Assembly: GCF_002940665.1 (NCBI RefSeq)
Contig: NZ_MIGY01000001.1
Location: 744,001-808,000, forward strand
Length of the DNA stretch: 64,000 nucleotides
Source: Xanthomonas arboricola
Lineage (GTDB): Bacteria > Pseudomonadota > Gammaproteobacteria > Xanthomonadales > Xanthomonadaceae
Direction of reading: 5' to 3'
The position numbers and the translations under genes were made by a program. This document shows positions 8,167-15,710 of the stretch, one piece after another (within the stretch, counting starts at the first letter, position 1; each line of letters starts with the position of its first letter). The notes under the pieces were generated by a model. It saw only the letters and a list, made by a program, of their open reading frames with translations, made no database searches and was not told the DNA's origin.

Positions 8167-10938
8167 ATGCTCAAGCCTGTTGCGTTGCTCACACCGCGCC
8201 CCTCACCGTCGCGCGATTCCGCCCTTCCCGATTGGCTGCTTGCCAGCAAGCTGGAGCCACCGCTGCCGCGTGCCGGGGCTGTGGTGCGCGGCGCCTTGCT
8301 GGCTGCGCTGGATCACGCCCAGGCCCGGCCACTCACCCTGCTGCTGGCACCGCCCGGATTCGGCAAGACCACGCTGCTGGCGCAGTGGCATGCGCAGCTG
8401 CGCGCGCGCGACCACACCGCCGTGGCCTGGCTGTCGCTGGACGAAGAGGACGCCGATGCTGCGCGTTTCCTCGGCCATCTGGCGCTGGCGATCCAGCACG
8501 CAGGTGCAGATCCGGCACTGTGCGCGGCGGTGCTGCACAACCGCGACCAGGATCCGCGCGAAGCGGTGACGGTGCTGATCCGCGCGCTGCGCACGGCGCC
8601 CCGGCGCATCAGCGTGATTCTCGACGATTACGACCGGCTCGGCAGCGGCATCGTCGACGAGCTGGTACTGCGCCTGGTCGAACACGGCGGCGGACGCCTG
8701 CACCTGCTGCTGGCCACCCGGCGCGTGCCGGCCCTGCCGCTGGCGCGGCTGGACCTGCAGGCGCAGCTCAGCCGTCTCGGCAGTGCGCAACTGGCGCTGG
8801 ACGAGCAAGAGGCGCAAGCATTGCTGGGGCCCCAGGTCCCGGCGCCGGTGGTGGACGAATTGCTGCGCTACACCGAAGGCTGGCCGGTGGCGCTGCATCT
8901 GGCGCGCCTGTGGCTGGAGGGCGGCGTGCAACGTCAACAGGAGGTGGCCGCGCGTTTCTCCGGCCGCAGTGCACAGATTGCCGCGTACCTGGCCGAACAG
9001 GTGATCAACGATCTGGATGCCGACACGCGCGATCTGCTGTTGCGGACCAGTCCGTTAGAGCGCGTCAACGCAGCGCTGGCCGATGCGGTGCGCCAGCGCG
9101 ACGACAGCGGCCGGCTGCTGGCGCGGCTGGAACATTTCCACGGCCTGCTGGTGCCCATGGATGGCGAGCGCGAGTGGTTCCGCTATCACCCCTTGTTTGC
9201 CGACTTCCTGCAGCAGCTGCTCGATCGCGAACATCCTGGTCAGGCCACGCAACTGCAGCAACGGGCCGCTCGCTGGTTTGGCGATCATCGGCATCTGGCC
9301 GAAGCGGTGCGGCACGCATCGCGTGCCGAGTGCGGCGACTTGGCCGCCAGCTACATCGCGCGCGCCGGCACCTGGCAGTTGGTGCTGACCCACGGCACGC
9401 ACGAGGTGCGCGCACTGCTCCGGCATTTCGAACACCGCACCATCCGCGACACCCCGGCGCTGAATCTCACCCAGGCACACCTGCACGCAAGGCTCGGCGA
9501 GTTCAGCCATGCGCGCCTGCTGCTGGAACGCTTCCGCGACTTCCCGGCTGCGCTGCGCGAGCCCTTGCAGCGCGACTACACGGTGGTGGTGGCGCTGTTG
9601 CGCGATCGCCTCGACGAAATCTGCGGCAATCCGCACGGCCTGACCCAGATCGCGGCGCAAGCATCCGCGCTGGACGAGGACGATCATCTGGGCCGCGGCA
9701 TGCTGCTGTGCATCTGCGCCACCACCGCCATTGCACAGGGCGCCTTTGCATTGGCCGAACGCTACGCCCTGAACGCACGCGATGCGATGCAGCGCGGTGG
9801 CAGCGAACCAGGCGCAAGCCAGGCGCTGTTGGCGTTGGGCCAGAGCTTTTTCTATCGTGGACAACTCGGCGACGCCGAAGCCTGTTACCGGCAGGCCCTG
9901 AACTGGTGCGCCTGTACCCCACAGCTGGATCGCGTCCTGCAGGCCGCCGGCCAGTGCCTGCTCGCGCAACTGCATTACGAACGCGGCCACCACGACGATG
10001 CGGCCGACCTGCTGCATCCGGCGCTGGAATTGCTGGAACAGCACGACGGCGGCATGGACGTGCTGGCCGCCGCCTACGACACCGCGCTGGGGCTGGAGCG
10101 TGTACGCGACCGCAGCGGGCGCAGCGCATTGGCACTGCTCGAACACGTCGAACAGATAGCGCACGGGCGCAAGCTCACGCGCCTGTCGGAGCTGGCCGCA
10201 GCGTGGCGCCTGATGCTGTTGCTGGAACATCCGGGCAATGCCGCCATCGATGTAGTGATCGCACGTACCGGCGGCGAATCCGGATTGGCGCATACGCTGC
10301 GATCGCCCCACCGCTGGCGCGATCGCGCGGCGATGGGTTTTGCGCTGGCACGCTGGCATCGGCTGGCCGGACGCAGCAGCGCCGCGCTGACCATCCTGGG
10401 CCAGATCGAACAGGCCTGCCTGGCCAACGACAATCTATGCCATCTCGCGCGCACCCGCGCACGCACCGCCTTGGTGCTGCAGCAACGTGGCGAACTGGTC
10501 GCGGCGCTGCCGCATTTGTATAGCGCGCTCGATCATGTCGCACTGACGCAAAGCTGGCAGGCGATCGTCGAACTCGGTCTTCCGGCCAAGGCAATGCTGC
10601 GCTCGCTGCGTCAACACGACCCGCATACCGTCGGTGGCACCACCCGCGCACTCACCATCCAGGCCCTGCTCGAACGCCTCAGCGGCGACGAGGACCCGGC
10701 CGGCGACATCTTCAGCGAACGCGAGCTGGAAGTGCTCGCGCAACTGGCACGTGGCTATTCCAACAAACAGATCGCACGCTGCCTGCACCTGTCGGAAAAT
10801 ACGGTCAAGTTCCATTTGAAGAACCTCTATCGCAAGCTCGATGCACGCAGCCGCGAAAGCGCGTTGGCGCAGGCCTTGCAACGCGGGTTGTTGCGCGCAA
10901 CGGCCACGCCAGGCGGGTCGGAGCCGGTGCCGGGTTGA
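8167..10938 (+). CDS. MalT-like LuxR-family ATP-dependent regulator (STAND type)
   Basis: A 923-residue cytoplasmic transcription activator built like MalT. It has an N-terminal NTPase domain with Walker A PPGFGKTT (Lys67) after the typical DWLLASKLEPPLPRAG lead-in, a winged-helix and sensor region rich in TPR-like repeats (about 350-830), and a C-terminal LuxR helix-turn-helix (about 849-910: FSERELEVLAQLARGYSNKQ, SENTVKFHLKNLYRKL). Such proteins bind an inducer and ATP, oligomerise and activate promoters carrying repeated sites. ATG 8167 (MLKPVALL) starts at the conserved lead-in; the frame is open further up. It sits between two TonB receptors whose promoters share GGGTAGG repeats, and next to the periplasmic oxidation operon, which suggests (inference) that it controls them. 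Confidence 0.88.
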   Translation: MLKPVALLTPRPSPSRDSALPDWLLASKLEPPLPRAGAVVRGALLAALDHAQARPLTLLLAPPGFGKTTLLAQWHAQLRARDHTAVAWLSLDEEDADAARFLGHLALAIQHAGADPALCAAVLHNRDQDPREAVTVLIRALRTAPRRISVILDDYDRLGSGIVDELVLRLVEHGGGRLHLLLATRRVPALPLARLDLQAQLSRLGSAQLALDEQEAQALLGPQVPAPVVDELLRYTEGWPVALHLARLWLEGGVQRQQEVAARFSGRSAQIAAYLAEQVINDLDADTRDLLLRTSPLERVNAALADAVRQRDDSGRLLARLEHFHGLLVPMDGEREWFRYHPLFADFLQQLLDREHPGQATQLQQRAARWFGDHRHLAEAVRHASRAECGDLAASYIARAGTWQLVLTHGTHEVRALLRHFEHRTIRDTPALNLTQAHLHARLGEFSHARLLLERFRDFPAALREPLQRDYTVVVALLRDRLDEICGNPHGLTQIAAQASALDEDDHLGRGMLLCICATTAIAQGAFALAERYALNARDAMQRGGSEPGASQALLALGQSFFYRGQLGDAEACYRQALNWCACTPQLDRVLQAAGQCLLAQLHYERGHHDDAADLLHPALELLEQHDGGMDVLAAAYDTALGLERVRDRSGRSALALLEHVEQIAHGRKLTRLSELAAAWRLMLLLEHPGNAAIDVVIARTGGESGLAHTLRSPHRWRDRAAMGFALARWHRLAGRSSAALTILGQIEQACLANDNLCHLARTRARTALVLQQRGELVAALPHLYSALDHVALTQSWQAIVELGLPAKAMLRSLRQHDPHTVGGTTRALTIQALLERLSGDEDPAGDIFSERELEVLAQLARGYSNKQIARCLHLSENTVKFHLKNLYRKLDARSRESALAQALQRGLLRATATPGGSEPVPG

Positions 10939-11282
10939 CCGCCGGTGCCGGCGCTATGCGCCTGTGATAATGGCCGAAGGCGTTGGCTCGCACACCAGGG
11001 AGCTGGCCTTCCACGCAGAGAATCGGCCGTGCTGGATGGAGCCGACGATTGCCGCCTTCAGCATCCCGCAGATCGCCAGCGACCGCGCCTTCGCTCGTCG
11101 ATAAAACGGGCTTGGCGGCCGGGAGCAGTGGTGAACCCTGCATGCGACAGCAAGCTGGGAGTCTAGCTCGTGATCCAGAAGCTGCCCAGCTACGAGAACA
11201 GGTGAGCGTGGCGCGACAGCGCGCCTCCATTCCACCACGTCACTCGCGTAGCCGATAGCACGCCCCTGCGGCACGTGACAGT
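10939..11282. other. Intergenic region between LuxR gene and azurin
   Basis: A 344-bp convergent gap. Open frames cross it on both strands, but none has a recognisable motif or a ribosome site. I see no gene, strong hairpin or repeat. Confidence 0.55.
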
Positions 11283-11732
11283 TCAACCGAAACTCAGCGT
11301 GCCCTTCATCATCGCCCAGTGACCGGGGAACGAGCAGAAAAAGGTGTAATCGCCGCCCTTGCTCAACTTGCTGGTGGGAAAGCTGACCGTGGTGCTGTCG
11401 CCGCCGCCGATCACCTTGGTGTGCGCGATTACGCGCGCGTCGGCCTTGGGCAGATAGCTGTCGGCAATGGTGGAGCGTATGCCGGCATTGGCCACTGCCT
11501 GGAAGTCGGCGGACTTGGTCAGCACCCAGTTGTGCCCCATCACCGTGGCGGCCATCTTGCCGGAGTGCTTGAGCGTGAGGTCCACCTGCGTGCAGTCGGG
11601 CGCCAGCTTGATCGCGCTCTGGTCGAACTTCATCTGATCGTTGCCGGTGATGGTGACGGCGCAGGTACGCGCCCATGCCGAAGGCGCCAGCAGCACCAGA
11701 CCAAGCACGGCAAATGTCGAAAACACTTTCAA
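11283..11732 (-). CDS. Azurin, periplasmic blue copper protein
   Basis: A 149-residue type-1 copper electron carrier. The signal peptide ends at AWA (residue 21). The copper ligands fall at azurin spacing: His67 in MGHNWVL, Cys133, His138 and Met142 in CSFPGHWAMM. The Cys24-Cys47 pair matches the conserved disulfide. The start codon is TTG at 11732, with AGGAG eight bases upstream; no ATG gives a complete signal peptide. It lies 91 bp downstream of the TAT-exported aminotransferase gene on the same strand. This makes it a candidate electron acceptor for the cytochrome c and flavin oxidase of that operon, although azurin may also have its own promoter. Confidence 0.93.
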   Translation of the reverse strand: MKVFSTFAVLGLVLLAPSAWARTCAVTITGNDQMKFDQSAIKLAPDCTQVDLTLKHSGKMAATVMGHNWVLTKSADFQAVANAGIRSTIADSYLPKADARVIAHTKVIGGGDSTTVSFPTSKLSKGGDYTFFCSFPGHWAMMKGTLSFG

Positions 11733-11823
11733 GGGAACACTCCTGCGTTAAGGGATGCGCGACGCCCAGCGCGCCTGGCCACACCAGCGCGTTCGCATGC
11801 GCCGGTGGTGCCAGAGTAACGCT

Positions 11824-13026
11824 TCATGCGTACCGGAAAAAAGCATCCATCGGGTCATGCACAGCGGCCGTGGCGTCCGGCAGCGGCAATGGGCCGCGCT
11901 TGCCGGCGATCACCTGCACGAAGGCCTGCTTGAAGCGTGCCATCTCCGCGTCGGTTCCGACGGTGATGCGCGACCAGGTCGGCCATACTGGCCAGCTGCG
12001 TCCGATGAACACGCCATGGGTGGCCATGTCGTCCTTGAAGCCGGCGGCCGGGCGCTTCACATCGACCATGAAGCAGTTACTCTCCGAGGCGGTGCAGGCG
12101 TAGCCCTGTTTGGCGAGAAACTCCATCACGTCCTTGCGTGTGGCCGAGGTGCGCGCGCGTCGCTGCGGCACCAGTGCGGGATCGCGCAGGCTGGCCAGGC
12201 CTGCGGCGGCGGCGGTCACTGGCAGGCTGTTGACGCTGTAGAACATCAGCTTGGCCAGCAGGTCCGGGCGCGCGGCCGCATAGCCGAGGCGAATGCCGGC
12301 CATGCCGTAGAGCTTGGAGAAGGTGCGCAACACCACCACGTCCTCGCCCGCGGCGACCATGTCGACCACGCTGCTGGTGCTCTGCGCAAAGTGGATATAG
12401 GCCTCGTCCACCACCAGCACGCTGCCCTTGGGCTTGTGCGCCAATGCGTAGTCCAGATCCTTGCGTGCGGTGACCGAGCCGGTGGGATTGTTGGGATTGC
12501 AGATGTAGATCACGCCGGGGCTGGCGTCGGCGGCGCACATCGCCTGCACATCGTGCGAAAAGTCCTTGCGCAACGGTACCTTGATCAGTTTTGCGCCATT
12601 GCGGGTGGCGGCGCGCCAACCGGATTCATAGGTGGGATCGGCAGTGACCAGCGCGGCGCTGGGCGAGGTGAACGCCAGCATCGTGTAGTCCAGCGGCTCG
12701 GTGGAGCCGGCGTAGGCCATCAGGTGATCGACCGGCAGCTTGAGCTCGGCGGCCAGGGTGTCCATCAGTTCCCTCTGCACATCGCGCAGGTAGCGTCCGC
12801 CTTGCGGTGCGATCTGTGCGATGGCCTTGACCGCGGCCGCCGACGGGCCATCGGGAAACTCGTTGGAGCCGATCATCACCGGCGACAGCGCACTGGCCGG
12901 TGTCGGCTCGACGGCGGCGGAACGTTCGGCGGCACTGGCCAGCAGCGGCAGCGCACTCGCACCGGCAGCGCCGGCAAATAGCGCGGAATCGCGCAGAAAC
13001 ATGCGGCGCGAAAGAGCAGTTTTCAT
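11824..13026 (-). CDS. TAT-exported HisC-like aminotransferase
   Basis: A 400-residue fold-type I PLP aminotransferase related to histidinol-phosphate aminotransferase, but with a twin-arginine export signal (SRRMFLRDSALFAGAAGAS, cleavage near residue 32). PLP contacts are visible: NPNNPTG (about 175-181), DEAYIHF (about 207) and the Schiff-base lysine Lys238 in RTFSKLYGMAGIRLGY. TAT export would carry the folded, PLP-loaded enzyme to the periplasm. It is the fourth gene of a minus-strand run (amine oxidase, cytochrome c, RidA, aminotransferase), with a good ribosome site (GGAGG) before ATG 13026. The substrate is unknown. It is unlikely to be the histidine-biosynthetic HisC, which is cytoplasmic. 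Confidence 0.88.
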   Translation of the reverse strand: MKTALSRRMFLRDSALFAGAAGASALPLLASAAERSAAVEPTPASALSPVMIGSNEFPDGPSAAAVKAIAQIAPQGGRYLRDVQRELMDTLAAELKLPVDHLMAYAGSTEPLDYTMLAFTSPSAALVTADPTYESGWRAATRNGAKLIKVPLRKDFSHDVQAMCAADASPGVIYICNPNNPTGSVTARKDLDYALAHKPKGSVLVVDEAYIHFAQSTSSVVDMVAAGEDVVVLRTFSKLYGMAGIRLGYAAARPDLLAKLMFYSVNSLPVTAAAAGLASLRDPALVPQRRARTSATRKDVMEFLAKQGYACTASESNCFMVDVKRPAAGFKDDMATHGVFIGRSWPVWPTWSRITVGTDAEMARFKQAFVQVIAGKRGPLPLPDATAAVHDPMDAFFRYA

Positions 13027-13056
13027 GACAACCTCCAGCAGGACGGCACGACGGTT

Positions 13057-13560
13057 TCAGGGACGAACGGCGACCACTTCGATTTCCACCCGATACAGCG
13101 GATTGCCGAGCGCGGCGATCTGGAAGGCCGAGCGTGCCGGCAGGTTGGGCTGCTCCTTGGTGCCGAAGAACTGGCGGTAACCGTCCATGAATCCGTTGAA
13201 ATCCATCTTGCCGCCCATGGCCGGGTCGCCGACCAGGAATACCTGCATCTTCACCACATCGCCCATCCCCAGGCCAAGCGCTGCGAGCTGCTGCTTGATC
13301 TGGTTCAACACGCTCACCGTCTGCGCCTTGGTGTCGCCATAGGCGGCAGCCGAGTCCTTGGGCGCACTGGCATCCACCACCGCCGGCACCTTGCCGCTGA
13401 CATAGACAGTGGCCTTGCCGGCAGGAATTTCCACGGCGGCAGCGATGGGGAAATCGCTGTTGGGGATCTTGTGGCGGATCACCTCGGCGGCATGCGCGGC
13501 GGCGAGACCCGCAGACCACAGCAGGGCGGCGGTGAGAACGGCTGTCACTGGACGGGACAT
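13057..13560 (-). CDS. Exported RidA/YjgF-family protein
   Basis: A 167-residue RidA-family protein with an N-terminal signal peptide (about 1-24, ending AHAAE). RidA proteins hydrolyse reactive imine/enamine intermediates made by PLP enzymes and amino-acid oxidases; most are cytoplasmic. Family blocks: VSGKVPAVVD (about 53), LGMGDVVKMQVFLVGD (about 95) and PARSAFQIAAL with the substrate-carboxylate arginine, then VEIEVVAV at the C-terminus. ATG 13560 has AAGGAG upstream and gives the signal peptide. Its place between the cytochrome c and aminotransferase genes suggests that it processes the imine released by the exported amine oxidase. Family is sure; location and role are inferred from the signal and context. 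Confidence 0.88.
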   Translation of the reverse strand: MSRPVTAVLTAALLWSAGLAAAHAAEVIRHKIPNSDFPIAAAVEIPAGKATVYVSGKVPAVVDASAPKDSAAAYGDTKAQTVSVLNQIKQQLAALGLGMGDVVKMQVFLVGDPAMGGKMDFNGFMDGYRQFFGTKEQPNLPARSAFQIAALGNPLYRVEIEVVAVRP

Positions 13561-13592
13561 GGCAACTCCTTGCATGAAAGGGAAAGGGAGCA

Positions 13593-14018
13593 TCAGTGGC
13601 GTAGCGATTTGACGTCGTCGACGGTGACGCGCTCGGCGTGATCGTTGCCGAAGTGCGTGCGCACATAACTTGCCACTTCGGCCACCTGGCGATCGTTGAG
13701 CATCTCGCCGAAACCGGGCATGCCGGCATGGCCGTCGAGCACCATCATGATGACGTAGGGTCCGGCGGCCAACTTGGGATTGCCGGCGAGCGCGGGGTAT
13801 TCGCCGGCACCTTGCGCGCCGCGCCCGGCCGGCATGTGGCAGCCCTGGCAGATCGCCTGGTAGACATCCTGGCCGGATGCCTTGGCAAAGCCCTGCTGCG
13901 GGAACAGCTGGGTGGCATCGGAACTCTGCGCCCGCGCATCGTATGCGCCCGGCGGCACCAGCAAGGCAGCCATCGCAACGACGAAGCTGGCCGCGGCCAA
14001 TCGTGGCAACAGACTCAT
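13593..14018 (-). CDS. Periplasmic c-type cytochrome
   Basis: A 141-residue monoheme cytochrome c. After a signal peptide (about 1-30, ending ARAQS), the heme site CQGCH is at residues 57-61 and a likely axial methionine lies in GHAGMPGFGEML (about residue 101). The helix EVASYVRTHFG near the end is typical of class I cytochromes c. The start overlaps the stop of the amine oxidase gene by 4 bp (ATGA), and a strong GGAGGAGG site lies inside the end of that gene, so translation is coupled. It probably takes electrons from the flavin of the oxidase (inference from overlap and shared compartment). Confidence 0.93.
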   Translation of the reverse strand: MSLLPRLAAASFVVAMAALLVPPGAYDARAQSSDATQLFPQQGFAKASGQDVYQAICQGCHMPAGRGAQGAGEYPALAGNPKLAAGPYVIMMVLDGHAGMPGFGEMLNDRQVAEVASYVRTHFGNDHAERVTVDDVKSLRH

Positions 14019-15622
14019 GCGCGACCTCCTCCGGCCAGCACTTTGCGATGCAGACGGCCGACGACATCGTGCGCGGACAAGATCGCGCCTTCCTGCCAGG
14101 CCGGGATATAGGAGACGTGTTCACCGGCCAGCGCCAGGCGCCCGTCGATCTGGCACAGCGGCGTGTAGTGTTCGGCACGCGCCTGCTCGCTCCACATGCC
14201 GAAACAGCCATGCGTGAACGGTACGCGGTGCCAGCCGACCGAAATGCCGTTCTCGAACTCGCGTGGATATTGCGGATGCAACTGCGTGCCGTATTCGACC
14301 GCCTTGCGCACGCGCTGCTCCGGGGGCATCGAGGTGAACTGGTAGGCGTCCAGTCCCCAGACGTAGGCACCGAGCAGCACGCCCTTGCCGGGGCTGTGAT
14401 AGTTCGTGCTGGGGTAGCTGATCAAGGTGATCGGCAGATCGGTGTAGCTGATGCCGCCGTAGATGGCCTCGTCCTCTTCCCAGAAGCGACGCTTGAACTG
14501 CAGGCCCACCTTCACCGACGCCGCATACGGCACCTGGCCGATCGCGGTGGTCATCGCGTCGCCGGCGGTGACCGGAATGCGGCTGAGCACCGACAACGGA
14601 ATCGTGCAGATGCACCAATCGGCGCTGGCGATGCGTTCTTCGCCGCCGTGCGCGGCATCCTGCCAGGAGACGCGCACGCCGTCGCCGTCCTGATCGATCC
14701 TGGTGACCTTGGCGTTGTAGGTGATGGCATCGCCGAGCCGCGCCGCGAACGCCTTGCCGATCTGGTCCATACCGCCCACCGGCTGGAACATGGTGGTCTG
14801 CATTTCGTAGTTGTTGCCGGCCGCCAGCGTGGTCCACAGACGCGAGCGCAATACGTCCTGCACGCTGAAGGGATCGGAGAACTCCGGCTTGCCCGACAGA
14901 CCGCCGCCGGGATACCGCGCAAAACCGCGCCGCTCGCTGCTGTCCTTGCCTGTGACGTAGCCGAACTTGTGGTCGAGCGCGCCCCAGGTCCGCAAGGACT
15001 CCAACAGGAGTTCCTGGTCTTCGCGGCTCACGCTCTTGTCCAGCGCCTGCTGCTGGGTGCACTTGGCCAGCAACTCGGACACATGGCCCTTGTAATCGGC
15101 ATCGATGGCGCGAAAGCGCTGCGGTTTGCCGCCAAAGCCTTGCTGGCTATGCAACAGCGCGTTGTAGTTGACCTGGTTGAACGCCTCCAGGGCCACGCCG
15201 AATTGCTTGCAGTAACTCAGCACCGCCTTGTGGTGATGCGGAATGCGCCACGGCCCCGGATTGAGGTACAGCCCGTCGTCGAACCGGCAATGCTGGGTCG
15301 CCCCGCCAAGTTCGGTGTAACGGTCGCCGCCGCGCAGCGTCCAGTTGCGCCCACCGGGGCGGTCGTTGTATTCCAGCACCTGCACGCGGTACCCCGCCTT
15401 GCGCAGTTCGAAGGCCGCAGCCATGCCGGCCAGCCCCGCCCCCAGAATCAGCACCGAGGCGCCCTTCGGGTCGCCATCCAGCTGCAGCGGCCCCTTGAAA
15501 TCGGACTCGGCCGCCATGCCCAGGCTGCTCATCGCCTGATACATCATCGCGCCGCCAGCGGTCATGCCGATGCGCGCCAGCAGTTGCCGCCGCGTCATCG
15601 CCCCAGAATGATTGCCTTGCAT
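14015..15622 (-). CDS. TAT-exported FAD-dependent amine oxidase
   Basis: A 535-residue flavin amine oxidase of the monoamine/L-amino-acid oxidase superfamily. A twin-arginine signal (MTRRQLLARIGMTAGGAMMY) precedes the dinucleotide-binding motif VLILGAGLAGMAAAFELRKA (about residue 60) and the GG-doublet region RPGGRNWTLRGG. The C-terminal FAD block LALAGEHVSYIPAWQEGAI is intact. Starts at TTG 15625, ATG 15622 or ATG 15598 are possible; only the last two are ATG. It is first in the operon with cytochrome c, RidA and an aminotransferase. The paired cytochrome suggests that it works as a dehydrogenase feeding the respiratory chain rather than a peroxide-forming oxidase. The substrate (amine or amino acid) cannot be read from the sequence. 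Confidence 0.9.
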   Translation of the reverse strand: MQGNHSGAMTRRQLLARIGMTAGGAMMYQAMSSLGMAAESDFKGPLQLDGDPKGASVLILGAGLAGMAAAFELRKAGYRVQVLEYNDRPGGRNWTLRGGDRYTELGGATQHCRFDDGLYLNPGPWRIPHHHKAVLSYCKQFGVALEAFNQVNYNALLHSQQGFGGKPQRFRAIDADYKGHVSELLAKCTQQQALDKSVSREDQELLLESLRTWGALDHKFGYVTGKDSSERRGFARYPGGGLSGKPEFSDPFSVQDVLRSRLWTTLAAGNNYEMQTTMFQPVGGMDQIGKAFAARLGDAITYNAKVTRIDQDGDGVRVSWQDAAHGGEERIASADWCICTIPLSVLSRIPVTAGDAMTTAIGQVPYAASVKVGLQFKRRFWEEDEAIYGGISYTDLPITLISYPSTNYHSPGKGVLLGAYVWGLDAYQFTSMPPEQRVRKAVEYGTQLHPQYPREFENGISVGWHRVPFTHGCFGMWSEQARAEHYTPLCQIDGRLALAGEHVSYIPAWQEGAILSAHDVVGRLHRKVLAGGGRA

Positions 15623-15710
15623 CAACGCCTAGTCCTTGCATGTCATGGATCGAGTACGACTGACAAAAACGCATGACGCGGCCGGCAGTGACGCCGGCCG
15701 CGTCACCGCC

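Noticed and set aside
7773..10523. A 916-residue plus-strand frame overlapping the LuxR regulator
   Set aside because: Arg/Ala/Pro-rich composition and no motif; the other frame carries the Walker A and HTH blocks.
10954..11784. Open frame across the LuxR-azurin gap
   Set aside because: It runs antisense-shifted through azurin and shows no family resemblance in the gap.
12077..12619. Minus-strand frame within the aminotransferase gene
   Set aside because: A frame-shifted shadow of the real coding sequence, with Arg/Gln/Gly-rich content.
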